Position numbers and translations under genes: made by a program. A stretch of DNA of 64,000 bases, from NCBI GenBank assembly GCA_019321725.1, contig CM033109.1:20429993-20493992 (forward strand), read 5' to 3'. The notes under the pieces were generated by a model. The model did not search any database, was not told the origin of the DNA, and worked only from the letters and a program-made list of their open reading frames with translations. Within the stretch, counting starts at the first letter, position 1. Each line of letters begins with the position of its first letter. The DNA is from Paulownia fortunei. Lineage: Eukaryota > Streptophyta > Magnoliopsida > Lamiales > Paulowniaceae. Below are positions 12,158 through 25,425 of this stretch, one piece after another.

Positions 12158-14491
12158 CTATTTAGTACAACCATTAAATGTACTAATACTGCAAGAGATG
12201 TCAGCGATACCTTCTTTTCTAGTGGATGATTGAGCCTTTGGTTTTCTTGGTATGCACTTGGCTCTCACACCCCCAGTCTCTTTCTCTGTAAGTTCCAAAT
12301 GTGGGCTCCTGCAACCCAATTAATACCAAGAATTAAATTACACAGAATTCACCAAATATAGAAATTGAATTCTAAGTGAAAATACATGGCATTTTTTGAG
12401 TAGCTTTTCTGCATTATTTTGATAAATACTCAAAATAAATGCTGGCTACAAAATCTCGATGTAGATGCTCTCACGTGATTTTATGGATAGCAGTTTCACG
12501 TGATTTTATAGATGCTATCCCTTATTATATCTGTACATCATGTGTATGATATTACCCTCTCACATGGTTGAAAGAGGAGCTTGATTCACACTCGAATTTA
12601 TTTGATTCTTCTTTCTCTTTTGTGCTTAGAACAAAGGAAAATGCAGTACTACGTATTGAAGGCTCCCTATTTCAAGTATTCTCTTTTCTTAAAAAGTAAG
12701 TAAAATGTCCTACTTTTTGTTTAGGACAGCAATTGGAAGAGTCGTTCCATGCATAAATTATTATTTTGGCCGTCATTTTCTATCACTTTCCTAGTTTTGA
12801 CAAGAAATTATTGCAATAAGTGTTGGACAAAACACAAATTCCAAATTTAGACCCATAATGTGAAATATACTACGATCCAAATGGTGTCAGATCGATGGGT
12901 TTACCATTACACATTGAAGAGCAAGTAACAGTTGTAATCTTCAAGTCATAAAAAAAAACACAATAGAAAAAGTCACGAATTAAAAGAAAAGGGCTTCAAG
13001 TTCACAAGCTAAACAAACAAAATTGCTATACTGATTTCACAACACTGCCCTGTAAATAAAATAAGAGAATCAAACAGAAAAAGCAACATGTGATAAACTG
13101 TGCCCAAGTCAGAAACAGAGGCAAGTAAAAAGACAAAGGATACTGTGTAGCTGAAAAAACATAGTAATGCATCCTAGTATATAATTGTACAGTGTACAAA
13201 CAAAAACTCACCGATCCGCATTGTAAGAAGTGGACCTCTTCAGAGCTGGAAATTCCTCTTTCTTTGTCTCCACTAAGCTCCCGCTGAAGTACTCTTTCTC
13301 CTCCAGTTTCCCCCTTCCGCACTCTGCGCTTCCCCCGCCACGTGCCACCTTCATCTTGTACTGCCCCATCAACCCCATGCCCTGCCCGGCCCCACAGTCC
13401 CTGAACGAGATCGAACCGCAGGAGATCAACTGCATCAAAACTGACGATCTACACCTCTGAATGTTTATGTGATCATGGTGATGGCTATTCGCCGGCTGCA
13501 ACGCCATCCGTCTGTCGGCTTTCATTAAGATTTCCAGAGTTTCTGGGCTCGAATCGGACGGCGGTGGTGAGATCTCGATCTCGTCTCGGTGCGGTTCCTT
13601 GCCGTTCTCCTCTTCCACTATCTCGGCGGGTGGTCTGTGGCGGCGGCGACGGTTGTCGTCTGTCTGTGTGGAGGCGTCAGCGGCGGCTGATCTGCCGGAC
13701 GACTCGTCCTTGTATACGTTGTACTCGAAGTCAATGGAGCTGCAGGACTGGTTGCGCCGCCGTCTGTCCGCTGCCCGGGGGTAATCTAGATCGTCGCTGC
13801 CAGTTCTTTGGCTCTCCGGCGGCAGTAGAATTGAAGGCGGAGGCGGAGGCTGCTGCCTTGGAGAAGGAGAACCCGTGTCCAGCAGCGCGTTCTCCGGAAG
13901 CTCTGATCCTTTGAGAACGTACTCCTGGCCGTGCGCAGGGTAGATGAAATCGTTCTCCGATAAATCGTGCCATACGAATCCACTCTTGTAGCACCTGAAT
14001 CGTCGTTCAAAATCAAAAATTTTCCAAGAGAAGATTGAACCCAAAAAAAAAAATCATAAAAATTTGAATAGAAAAAAACAACAATAAATTTACCGTTTGC
14101 AAGACCAGGAGTACATGGAGGCCATGCCTTTCCCGCGAAGCACATTCAACCGGTTGATCACATCTATTCAAAAACATCCCAAAAATCCAAATCAATGGGC
14201 AAAACCCAAAACAAGATTTTCAATCTTTCGTCGCATAATTTGAAAGTAATCTATGTAATTACCTCTGAGAAGGAGGCCTTGAGGAGAGGAAAGAGGGACC
14301 TCCATGAAATGGGGGTGCTCGAGCTGGCCATTCCTGGAGAGATAATACAAAACGGGCACTCTTTTCAGCTTGGCATTACGAGGTTCTGTCCAAATTACAG
14401 TTCTGTCGGGGCTTATTTCCCTTTGCTCTCTCCTTAACTTTGTCAGCTGAAGCTCTGTCTTTCTTCCTGACCTGGAAGTCGACACCGCCAT
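12158..14491 (-). CDS. SOK: SOSEKI family protein (DUF966, DIX-like domain), four exons
   Basis: SOSEKI proteins polymerise through an N-terminal DIX-like domain and mark cell corners or edges as polarity factors in plants. Exons by my model (minus strand): 14491-14263, 14163-14094, 13994-13212 and 12308-12158, all with GT/AG borders, giving 1233 bp including the TAG stop, or 410 residues. Introns 1 and 2 are 99 bp each and intron 3 is 903 bp. The DIX-like domain covers about residues 30-125, with VLYYLSRNGQLEHPHFMEV and SGFVWHDLSENDFIYPAHG. A CGSISFRDCG motif follows in the proline/serine-rich middle. Exon 4 supplies the family's C-terminal motif VRAKCIPRKPK (about 375-385). The frame of exon 3 meets a TGA inside the splice donor, so exon 4 is missed without splicing. 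The start ATG is in a good context (GCAATGGCGG). The paralogue number cannot be fixed from sequence alone. No disruption was seen. Confidence 0.92.
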
Positions 14492-14750
14492 TGCTCAGTC
14501 CCTCTGAGTGTATTTCTAAAGGAATGAGAGTCAAATGAAGTCCATTTTACTTAGAGAGAGAGGGGGGGAGGGGAATGGGTGGCTTTGGGTTCATGCATGG
14601 AGCACATAGGGATTGAGTATGGGCGGGGTGGGTGTGTGTGAAAAGGGGAAGATTCAAATGTGGATGCCGGAGACAATAGCCAACAAACAAATATTTATTT
14701 GCTGCTAACTTTCAGTTTTAGATTTCAGTACATATTTGGCCGCCTCTATT

Positions 14751-14759
14751 CTTTATATA
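14751..14759 (-). promoter_or_regulatory. Likely TATA box of the SOSEKI gene
   Basis: TATATAAAG on the minus strand lies about 260 bp upstream of the start codon. The predicted leader between them contains a CT-rich tract (14552-14572 on the minus strand), common in plant 5' leaders. The transcription start itself was not determined. Confidence 0.55.
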
Positions 14760-14764
14760 CTCCC

Positions 14765-17700
14765 CCTCCCAAATAAAATATGAAGTTTTACATGAAAAGC
14801 AATGTTATATATTATTCTTTAAAATCTTTATTTTTGTTTTTATCTAATTTTTGTGAATAGATTTTTGTAATTTATTCACTTAAAACAATTTAATCAATCA
14901 AATACTTTCCAAATTAAGGGGATGTGAAAAAAGGGGGCAGTGGTGCTATAGCATTTTTCTCAGATGAAAATTGAAAATTTATATATTTTATGTATATTTT
15001 TGTCCTTAAAGTTGTGTTGTGGTTAAGAGTTGGGAATGTTTATAACAGATTAAAAAAAAGTGCTTCATAGCTTAAACTCTAACAAACGTAATTCGGAAAT
15101 GTTTGCATGTGCGACTTTTGTTTCTATGTGATTTAAAAAAAAAAAAAAGTAAAAAATAGGCACTTTAATAAACGTATTCGGAAATGTCTGCATATGCCAC
15201 TTCTGTTTTTATGTGATTTAAAAAAAAAAAGTAAAAAATAGGCCAAAAGTTTGAAGCACTTAGCTGTGCTTTTTGCAGTTTATGGTATTTTGTTAAATAT
15301 TTGAATTTATTTTTTTAATATTTCCATCGTTGTTATTTTTTCAAAAATTGAATTTTACCCCTTAGTTAAATCACAATAACTTTGCCCCAAAATCTTCACT
15401 AACTCGTAATATGTATTTGTATATACATATATACATAAACATACATGTATGTTTAAATATATACTAAAATATTCTATTATTATGTATATCGGTATAAATA
15501 ATATATTTATTGACACATACTCTCATAAATATATTTATAATACATAAAATAATATATTTATATTGTTCAATGTTAAATGTGTTATTATTATATATATACA
15601 TATATATTTATGCTATACATATGTATATCCACACACGTACATCAATAGTCATACTCAAATACATAATATATAAATATATATAACACAACTATGTATTTTA
15701 ATCATGTTGCGTATATAAACAAATATATATATATATATATGTATTTGTTTATATACACAAATAGATTAAAAAATATTATTATACCTGATAGAAAAATACA
15801 TACACATGTCAGTATATGGGTAAATGTTTATTTATAGTTAAATAATACTATAAATTCTTATGTTTATATTTATATAATTGATAACTTATTTTAAATAATT
15901 GAATTATTAAATTGATAGTTTACTTAGATATATGAATTATTACATGTAAATCATATATTTACAATTATAATAATTATATTATACATATAATATGAAAGTA
16001 ATTTAAATTAATTTATTTGATCAAACTTCACAAAATAAATTACTATTTTAAAATCCAAAGGCAATTTAGATTTCTACACAAAAAAAAAAAAAAAAAGTTA
16101 GACATACTATTGCTACTTATTTGTCAAATATTCTTTTTCAACTTATTCTTACTTTTCAGTTGTATTTTGCAAGCACTCTCAATTTTTATTTCTCAACCAT
16201 TTGTCTACTTTTTAAAAAATTACAAATAGAAGTTTTTTCAAACATTAGCGGCATTACATCACTAAATAGAATATTTCTTAAAAAAATCCATTTTAAGAAA
16301 TAGAATTTTATTTTGAAACATCTCAAAATCAATATGTGAGAGTATATTACTTGCATAAATAATAAATCTTGTCAATTGGTAAGGTTAAGAAAATTCTTAT
16401 CTACATTAGATGTTTTCACACTAAATGGTGAATATGATATCACATCGACAGTAGGATCATGTCATACAAATGTAACATGATTCTCAATATTTATAACACC
16501 CTATATAGGTAAGTGTTTTCCAAAAGGATGCGGCTCAAAGGATCAATATTTTGGATTCAAATTTCATCAATCTATGGGTATTTTGTGTACTGCAATTTAT
16601 TTTCTCCATTGATTGGTAGTTTCTTTCTTTAAGTTGTATGTTTTGATTTAGAATTATTTGTTATATTTTATTACTTTTTAATTTTTTGAATAATGAATAA
16701 TGTGTTTAATCTTCTTTCCAAAAAATTACAAACATTTTCTTTTTCCTTTAGCTTGAATCTTCTTGTGATTAATTGACAAAGTAGTTGTGTGTAAACATAA
16801 TTGTATCACTTATGTTTTTCACTCTTTTTTTAATATATATATATTGGGAAAAGAACTACTTTCTCCATCGGTTTATTAAAACCCTAGCCCTCTTTTCTAA
16901 ATTACAAAAGCAAACTGTAAAAGTATGTTGACTAACTAGGAATATTGTTCATTCTTTGACAGTTTGAATGTTATTCTAGTGTATTGAGGTTTTGGATTAA
17001 AATTTACTAAATATGTAGGTATTTATTTTATTTATATAAGTTTATAATCTTATTATTTATTGTATTTTGTTCTTGAGGTATATTAAATTATTTATTGATT
17101 GATATCTAGATGTAATTATCGCTTCTCTAAAAAAACTTTTAAATTTATTAATAAAAATTATACTTAAATGGTTATATAACAATAACAATTGAGCATTTAA
17201 TATGAATGATGGTAGTATAAATTAATTTATACTATCATAAATTTATAACTATTTGGATGTCACACGGGTTTAGATGAAAAAAAGGAAAAAAGAATCAATA
17301 CTTGTAAATCTTGCATTGCATCTAATATATGAAGAGCTCTAATTAAAATGCAAATTCAAGCGATGAAACTAAATTAAAAAATTAAAAACACATTAAGCAC
17401 AATCAACATTTCTAAATCAAAGTACACATTTAAAGTTAGAAATCATTGTCGAACTAAACATATATACACAAGTATGATTTGAATTCAAAATCATTTAAAT
17501 GTAAAAAAAAATTAAGACCTCAATTTTATCACTTAAATAAAATCTCATTAAAGTTTCCTTCTTGATTTCAAGTTGGTAAAATTGCGTTTTTCCTTCACAG
17601 CTATATATCGTACTTGCGGAATTTGAAAGGAAAAAATAGAGTTATCTACTAATCCAATTTTCTCGTGTTCATTCCTTCTTGATGTTAATTAATTCATGTA

Positions 17701-18900
17701 AGTTATGGTTATTATTGTACAAAATGCAGATTTAAGTTGTTAAGATCATAATGCAATTGCGAGATTGAAAGGGTGTCTTATAAAATTTTTAAAATATTTT
17801 ATAAGATATTTAAGAATTTATAAGATATACTCAAGTGTTCGATAAATTTTTTGAAAAATAAGCTTATAAGCTTGAAAATAAAATATTGGAATTTTATAAA
17901 CTCGGTTAAAAATAAAAATTAATGGATCCCAAATTATTTTTAAGATTATAACAACCTTCTTCAATTTTAACTCTATAAATTATAAAATTATCATTACTAG
18001 TGTCTTATAAATTACTTGATTTTTTATTCAAACTTATAAAAAAATTATTTTTAGATTAAAATTTAATATCTTATAAATTTCATAAACATATTATATAATT
18101 TAAAAATTAATATATTTTTTTAATTAAACTTAGCTAAACTCCCTCTAAAATCTTAAATTGGTGGAATGTCTTCATTAAATAAGTAGATGATTGCAATGAC
18201 ATGGGACCAGAAAAGGCATATTCTATGAGCAAATTATGATGATACTGTAGTTGACTTGTACGTTTTATTCATAAATACTATTTTAGTATAAATATTGAAT
18301 ACTTGAGTATATTGGCATATCAATAATTATGTATTTAAGCTTAGTACTTTTGAATAACTAATATGAAATAAGACTGATAGTTCTAATATTTTTGGTGGAC
18401 ATGAACCAAGAATTCAATATAAAATCTTAGGGCATTAATTAACCATTGCCACTTCATTAAACTTTTTAAATTTGGTATATTTTAGTAGTGGAATCAAATA
18501 CTAAGTGGTCATTTGATTTTATTTTCAAACTCATTTTATTGTTTCCAACATTTTCAAGGTGAAAATTTATTAAGTTTTTGTATAAACATGAGAATATATT
18601 TGGGTTAGTTATGTTTTCACGTAAAATATAGGTGTATAATTGAAAATATATTTATTTTATGATTTTTTTTTGCATGAAAAGACGCGATATGGGAGTAGAT
18701 CTGAAAATGAGATTAGTAGGTATATGAAAAAACATGAAATATTAGTATGATTGAAAATAAATTTTGAAAATAAAAATAGTTCTAATGAAAATAAGTAAAA
18801 TAAATGCATTTGATTTTCAGTATTCAAAATAAAAAGATTCTTCCTAAAATAAAAACCAAACAGGCTCTATGTATGTGAATAAATAAGGAGAAGATAATAG
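14765..18900. other. AT-rich spacer with local repeats, no gene seen
   Basis: No coding region is supported. A tandem duplication of about 85 bp lies at 15080-15242: ACGTATTCGGAAATGT then GTGATTT, an A-tract and GTAAAAAATAGGC, seen twice. The 15400-16000 part is extremely rich in TATA/CATA steps, with an AT microsatellite at about 15723-15740. A possible MITE spans 18508-18869, whose start (GGTCATTTGATTTTATTTTC) and end (AAATAAAAACCAAACAGGCTC) are imperfect inverted partners. Confidence 0.5.
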
Positions 18901-18901
18901 G

Positions 18902-19495
18902 CACTACAAGAAAAATGTATTTTAGCGATAACATTTTTCATCGCTAATGATCACTTTTTCGTCGCTAATATATATTGGCGATGAAATGTTTTCGTCGCTA
19001 AAATCGCCGCAATAAAACTGTCGTAAAAAAATTTAGAGACGAAAATTCAGATTACGTCACAAATTTTAGCGACGATAATTTTCGTCGCAAATGCGTAGCT
19101 AAATATTCACTTAGCGATGATATATGTAAAAAATTTCGTAGCTAAAATATATAAAAATATTAAATATTTAAGATTTAGTGATGAAAAATCACACTTCATT
19201 GTTAAATTAATAATATTTTTAAAATAATATAAAAATATTTTAGGGACGAAATTTCAAATTTCGTAGCGAAAGTTTTGATTTTAGTAAATTTAGTGACGCA
19301 TTATTATATTCGTCGCTAAATTAATACGATATCTAAAAAAAATTTCAAAAAACTTTAGCGTCGAATGTTGAAAATTCGTCGTTAAGTTAATTATTAGCGA
19401 CAAATTGTTATATTCGTTGCTAAATTAATACGATTTTAAAAAAAATTCAGAAATATTTAGCGACGAATTGTGGAAAATCGTCGCTAAAATTTATT
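18902..19495. mobile_element. Single end of a CACTA transposon with subterminal repeats
   Basis: It begins with a well-preserved CACTA terminus, CACTACAAGAAAAATGTATTT. Behind it lie about ten short repeats of the forms TTTAGCGACGAA and TTCGTCGCTAAA in both orientations up to about 19495. No opposite inverted end (…CTTGTAGTG) was found in the next several kilobases and no transposase is present. This is either a truncated element or one arm of a rearranged one. Compared with the element at 5681 the terminus is closer to the canonical sequence, suggesting a younger insertion. Confidence 0.8.
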
Positions 19496-22097
19496 TATTT
19501 ATTTAAATATTTTATTCATTTTGAATCACAATTAAATAGAGTTAATCTGCATATATATCAACTTTCAATCACAACATGTTTTGTGAACATATTATAATTA
19601 AGCGCTACAATTTTTATTTTACTTTTATATATTGTTGATAAAAATAACCATATTGGATTGATTTAGAAGTTTCAATCCTGTATTTTCCACTTTTATCTAG
19701 ATTTGGCATTTTTGGTGATCTACTAGACATTCAACAATATCAGTTGTTTATTTTTCTACTAACAAAAAAAATAATAATAATGTCAGTATAGGCCTTAATA
19801 TTTTTAAATATTTTATTATTTATGTTAAAGAAAGGCCACGAGGCTGATGTTTCAGGAATCCCCCAATTAAAAAAAATTAGAGCAAGCAAACCATAATGGT
19901 ACCAAGAAAAGACAATTATATTACTTATTTAAACATGAAATTAAGTAATAAAAAGAGAAAAATGAAAAAAATGAAAAAGAAGTCACTAGTTAATTGTTTC
20001 TTACCTTTGAGAGTGTTCGCTTGCAGATCATTATACGGCCAAAAAAAAAAAAAAAGAACTGAATTCATGAAATATTAAGGGCTACTTTTCTTATTTTCAG
20101 AAGAAGGTTGAGAAAAGGCTAAAAAATGTGAAATTCAATAAAATGAAAAAAAAAATCCAAATAATAATTCAGATCTACATGACAATATATATGTCACTAG
20201 GAATAAAAAAAGGGAAATATTTTGAAAGACTAACAATTTGAAAAATCTCTTTTCTCAGAGTTATATTTTAAGAAAAATGTCAATAGAATTATTTATTGAG
20301 AAACTTAATAAACTTATAAAAAATACTACATAAAAAGAGAAAATGAATTAAATATTATTTAAAATTGGGCTGAAGTGAGCTTTATTATTATTATTATTTT
20401 TTAAGTTTACTATTTGAGTGCACATTAGGTAAACTCTCGACATGATACAATAGCTTACAAATTATACCGATTATGTAAATTGTATTAGGCAAATTCAATA
20501 TAATAAATTTAATTAAAAAAATATTTAAAAAAAAATTAAATTCAAAATATAATATATCACGCAACCCTCTTCTATCATTTCACCCTCTCCTTGCGAATAA
20601 TATGCCCCTATTTTTTGTCATACACAGACGGTTATAAGGGTCACGTCTTGATTTATTTTTATTTTTATTTTTTGTCCTTTTCATGGATATTCACAGACTT
20701 CCGTTGGGATTTGTCACCTCGTCAGCCACAAGGGGTAATTTAATTATGAAATTTTGAGGAGTATTTTTTGTAATTAGATATAGTTAACTTTAATTATTAA
20801 TTAAAAAAAATACAACCAGTTTACAAAAATTACTAATTTTTTTTTCTATTCCATATTTAATTTAATTAGTTGAAAAATAGTTTGGAATTTCCATGCAAAA
20901 TCCAAATCGGTCAAAAAAGTTGTTTCTGACCAACCATTGACAATTTTCTAACAGCCCCGATAACTGCAATCATGAAAACATTTACTCACAATCCATTTTA
21001 CAAGGGCAAATGTGGGCCCCACGCCTCCCCAGGGGAAACCTCTTAGTACCGCCCAAACTCCGAATCACTCATAAGTGGAGGGAGCAATCCGACGGTTCGG
21101 ATCAGAAGGGTACAACATAATACAGTACGAAGTAACTTACATGTTAATATGATAATCTTTTCTGATGGGCACACGGGGTTGGTGTTGTTTTCAGACACGA
21201 GATATATCGATGTCCTTCTCTAGAGATTTCACCTATGATGAACATATACTGATATATAGAGATAGTGCGACAAATATTATCATAGGATACGGAATCTTTT
21301 ACAAAATTAAGAGGCGAAGACACTCAAATGGGTTTGAAGCAAATTGAAAATTTATTTCGTAAATTTTTTTTTTAGGATTCGAACACTGATCCAAAATTAT
21401 TAAAAAAAAAAATTAGTTCCCTTAAACTCATTATATTATTTGAAAAATATTAAAAATATATAATATATTAAAAATAATATATTAAATTTTCCTAAATAAT
21501 ATAAATTTTAAGAAAATATCACATGAATATATATAATTAAATTTTAAAAATAAATTAAATAGAGAGCGACAAGTTTAAAAATAAAAACTCAAAACTCACC
21601 TTATATCTATTTGTAATAGTAAAAACTCACCCAAACGAGATAAATTTGAATTTGGACGTACGCCGCTGTCATCCCTATATTAAATGTATATAATTGTTTA
21701 TATATTATATAAATATTCATGTAAGCATATTTAGATACATGCACACATGTATATATGCAATTGGTATTTACGAAGATATTAGTGTGGTTACAAAGAAAAA
21801 TAGATTTTTGTCTGCTATGTGCTAAAATTCTACTATTGTAATTTGTAGACTATGTATTGCAAGAAAAAGAACAAAAAAGGACTTTTTACTTCAAAAAATA
21901 AATGTGAAAAGAAAAAAATGAGTTTAAATGAGGTAATACCATTTTTTTCAAATAATTTTTGAAAATTTTGATTTTATTACTTTTATATATTTTAAAATAT
22001 ATTAAAAATACCCAATTTATGTCCGAAATATGCCAGACACGCCATTTGAAACGTGTCAGACACACCATCAACTATGTCAAAATTTGTTTAATATATG
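19496..22097. other. AT-rich spacer, no gene seen
   Basis: No coding region is supported. The part at 20930-21110 is GC-richer, with GTGGGCCCCACGCC and CCGACGGTTCGGATC. This looks like a leftover plant gene promoter, but no gene follows on either strand. Confidence 0.45.
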
Positions 22098-22537
22098 TGA
22101 TGGGATAATAAATGGTGTAATTATAAAGACTAAATTGCCCTTAATAATGGATTAAAATTACTGAAAGAATGGAGCATGTTAAAGAAAACTTGGTACATAA
22201 CCGACCCGAATGGAGATCCTTATTCCTAGCCACACACATTGTATACGTTACATGGTCTTAACTTTGCCATCTGTGCGAGCTCAAAACCTATAAATAGTTT
22301 TATTTGGTCTTCATTACAAGACAGATGTCATTTATTATATTTTGTAAATTCTCACCTTTAAATTTTCTCTTTCTTTTTCTCTTATTCCAAGATCTTACTT
22401 TGGCAATGAGGTCTTTTAGCACTTTGACAAGGTTAGGAACTTAGTCAAATCAGTTAATCCCACATCGACCACCCATTGAGTTTGAGATTTAGATAGTGCA
22501 TAGTCTATTCGAGGCTCCATTTCTCTAGTCTAAATTA
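22098..22537 (+). repeat. 5' LTR of Retand-type Ty3/gypsy element
   Basis: It starts TGATGGGATAATAAATGG and is collinear with 25426-25911. It has a TATA box, TATAAATA, at 22289-22296. Relative to the other LTR it lacks about 45 bp near its 3' part (after TTACTTTGG). The terminal CA is mutated to TA. It is directly followed by the primer-binding site. Confidence 0.8.
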
Positions 22538-22538
22538 G

Positions 22539-22557
22539 TTGACGTTGTCTGTGGGAA
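22539..22557 (+). other. Primer-binding site of Retand-type element
   Basis: TTGACGTTGTCTGTGGGAA is a mutated form of the binding site TTGGCACCGTCTATGGGAA seen intact-like at 25913-25931. It sits 1 bp after the 5' LTR. Confidence 0.65.
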
Positions 22558-25422
22558 CCTATGTACTTGGAGTTTGGGTGTTGCTTCTAGGATGACAGAT
22601 CCAGGGGTCGTCATTATGGAGTTCCTGAACCAGTAGTGCCTGGGTCTCCAACTTTGCAAGTAAACATACCACCAACATCACTAGAGGTATTTCGAATGTC
22701 AATTGGAGGTAGAGCTCATGAGAGTGTCGTACAACTAAATAGAGCAGACTTAGAATATATGATGATGGAGATAGGAAGAGAGGTCATGAGGGAACAATGG
22801 GGAGTGGGTCCTTATGCTTTGCCTGTGCCCCAATTTGCTACACCTTCAGAATATCCGATTTCTCACAGAAATCAAGATAGAGGTTTGGGTTGAAACTAGT
22901 TCAACCTCTAAAGAAGTCGGTAGCAGATCAACTACCCATCGCCCTTTTATCCCAAATACAGTTAGAAGGCATCCCTCATATATTCGACCTAGATATTTTG
23001 AGGATCGTAAGGCAAGGAATTTAGTAGGTCACAAGCTGACGATTTCGAGAGCAGAGGTTAATGAAACTAATAGTCAGATGGAACAGTTGCGTAATAAAAT
23101 TAATGAGTTGAAAAGAAAGAGCATGTCAACGCTCCACCAATGAGGGTCATCTTTGTCGATAAAAATCTTAGCGAAGATAGTGCCTTTCAGGGTTTAAATT
23201 ACCAAATCTAATAAAATATGATGGAAATTAGGACCCCCTAGAATATTTGACAGCATTCGAGCATATTATGCAATTGTATAGGCAATCTGATGTTGTTAAT
23301 ACCAAAATCTTCATGATTACTTTGAAAGGATGAGCTTAATAATGATACATTGGCCTACCGTAGAGAATGGTAGGATCTTACGATCAATTGACTCAAAAGT
23401 TCCCAAGTTAATTTTATAGTAAAAGGAAAATTAAGAGGTTGACCACTTTGTTGTTCAACATATGCTAGGCTGATGATGGAACTTGTGTAACTTTATGCAT
23501 AAGTTCAATAATGAGATGTTAGAAGTGCAGGACCTATGTATAAACATGATGGTTAGTGTTCTCATACATAGGTTGAAGAAAGGTAATTTTGCTTCAGCTT
23601 TGGTGAGGGATCTGCCTTGGGATGTCGAACAGCTCATAGAGATGGCTCAAATATATACATGAGGAAGAAAGTGAACCTTATGAAAGATGAATAGTGGCAC
23701 TTAAACGCTAAGATCCCAAAGGATAAAAGGGATAATAAAGAAAGTTCTATACAACAGCTCTTTGAGAAAGAGTGAGATCAAGTTCCTCCATCTAAGTTTC
23801 ACCATTACGCCCCTCTCAGTGTGCTTAGAGCTCAAGCATTAATGATGGTAGAAAACTTGAGATCGCTCAAGTGGCCTAAAAATTCGAACATCGAACAAAT
23901 ATTGCCACTTTTATAAAGATAAGGACATGATCCGGAAGAATGTTTTAAGTTGAAAGATCAAATTGAATGGTTGATTAAAGAGAAATACTTACAAGATATT
24001 GTGGTCCGCATCAATCAAGATAGGCTAATACCTTCCACAGACAACAAAAAGGAAAGGCAGTTCATAGAAGCAGATCTGAGAGTAGGGGATGAAGAGGAGA
24101 TCGGGATGATTAAGATCAAGTTGTGAATGAGACTAGACCTAAAGAAGACTCATTTGGGGATAATTTGCCAAAGAGGGGTATCATACATACTATCTCAGGA
24201 AGCCCCACAATTGGGGACTCATATAAAGCTTGAAAGAGGTATGCTCGTAGCTTGAGGTCATTAGAGGGTTATTCTAAAAATCATCAGATGATGAGTATTT
24301 CAAACTATGCCATTATCACATTTTTAGATGTTGACTTAGATCATGTGATGGACCCTAGAATGATCCTTTAGTGATAACGATGGATATAGCAAATTTTGTA
24401 GTATCTAAGGTGCTAATAGATAATGGGAGTTCTGCAGATATAATATTTCTGCAAGTTTTACAAAAGATAGAATTATATATAATATGTCTTCATTAGGTTC
24501 AGACATCTTTATCAGGATTTTGGGGGTCAGAGGTCATTCTCTTAAGAACTCTAGATCTCCCCGCATCCCTGGGAATGGACCCTCGCATGAAGACTATGAT
24601 GATTAAGTGTTTGACAGTAGATGCGCCATCAACGTACAATGGTATATTAGGGAGACATGCATTAAACCAGTTCTAGGTGGTGATCACTACATTTCATCTT
24701 AAGATGCATAGGAGAAGTGGCTGGTGATTAGCGCCAGGCTTAAAATTGTTATAACATATCGCTAAAAAGTGAGATCACGGGACAAAATAAGGGGGTAAGA
24801 AGACCACAAGGGATTCAAAGGTCTCTCACTGCTCTAAGTGTAGAGATCGAAAAAAAAAAGCAAAAATGAAAGATACAAGAATATATCCTAATAATAAACA
24901 CAAAGAAGTTGAGCTAGTCCCCGGAGATGCAACAAAAATTACTCAAATTGGATCACACCTGGATTCTCAGTTATAAATTCAACTTATTGATTTTTTTGAG
25001 GCATAATGTGAATATTTTGGTTGGAAATCAATGAATTTTCAAGGTATTGATCTAGAGATGATAGTGCAGCAATTAAATGTAGATCCCCATACTAGGCTAG
25101 TAAAACAAAAGAAAATGAAAGTAGAAAGGAATCAAATCATATCTGAAGAGGTGAATAAGTTATTGGAAACATGCTTTGTAGTTGAGATCTAAAATACAGA
25201 GTGGTTATCAAATGTGGTTCTAGTACCTAAGACAGTGGGTAGATGGAGAATGTATACGGATTTCACTAATCTCAACAAGGCTTGTCCTAAAGATCCTTAT
25301 CCTTTACCTAGGATAGATTTATTAGTAGATCTGACTCCCATGACTTTCCTACTCCCCCAAGCAAGATTGAGTTCAAATTTCAAAAATTTCCTCTAATTCT
25401 TGGGGAGTGGAGGAGGGGGGAG
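22558..25422 (+). pseudogene. Broken gag-protease-RT of a Tat/Retand-type Ty3/gypsy element
   Basis: Gag is recognisable in pieces: an open stretch from 22636 (start of gag) and, around 23225-23330, fragments reading YLTAFEHIMQLYRQSDVVNTK and FMITLKG. The protease active site is [13 protein letters not shown] at about 24410-24450, typical of this lineage. Reverse transcriptase begins near 25080, and 25214-25345 reads WRMYTDFTNLNKACPKDPYPLP. Sequence homologous to the rest of RT, RNase H and all of integrase is missing: after VDLTPMTF the sequence passes straight into a polypurine tract and the 3' LTR. Many stops and frameshifts are present. It could have been mobilised only by other elements. 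Confidence 0.82.
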
Positions 25423-25425
25423 TGA
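25402..25425 (+). other. Polypurine tract of Retand-type element
   Basis: A purine run, GGGGAGTGGAGGAGGGGGGAG (about 25402-25422), immediately precedes the LTR start TGATGGGGATAATG at 25426. This is the plus-strand priming site of the retrotransposon. Confidence 0.7.

Noticed and set aside
13564..13914. Plus-strand open frames of 116 and 61 codons (and 76 codons at 13230-13460)
   Set aside because: They lie opposite SOSEKI exon 3, which is GC-rich and lacks stops on both strands. Their peptides are Arg/Cys/Ser-rich with no recognisable domain.
20930..21110. GC-richer block with GGGCCCC strings as an active promoter
   Set aside because: No coding region follows within several kilobases on either strand. 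It is kept only as a note in the spacer.
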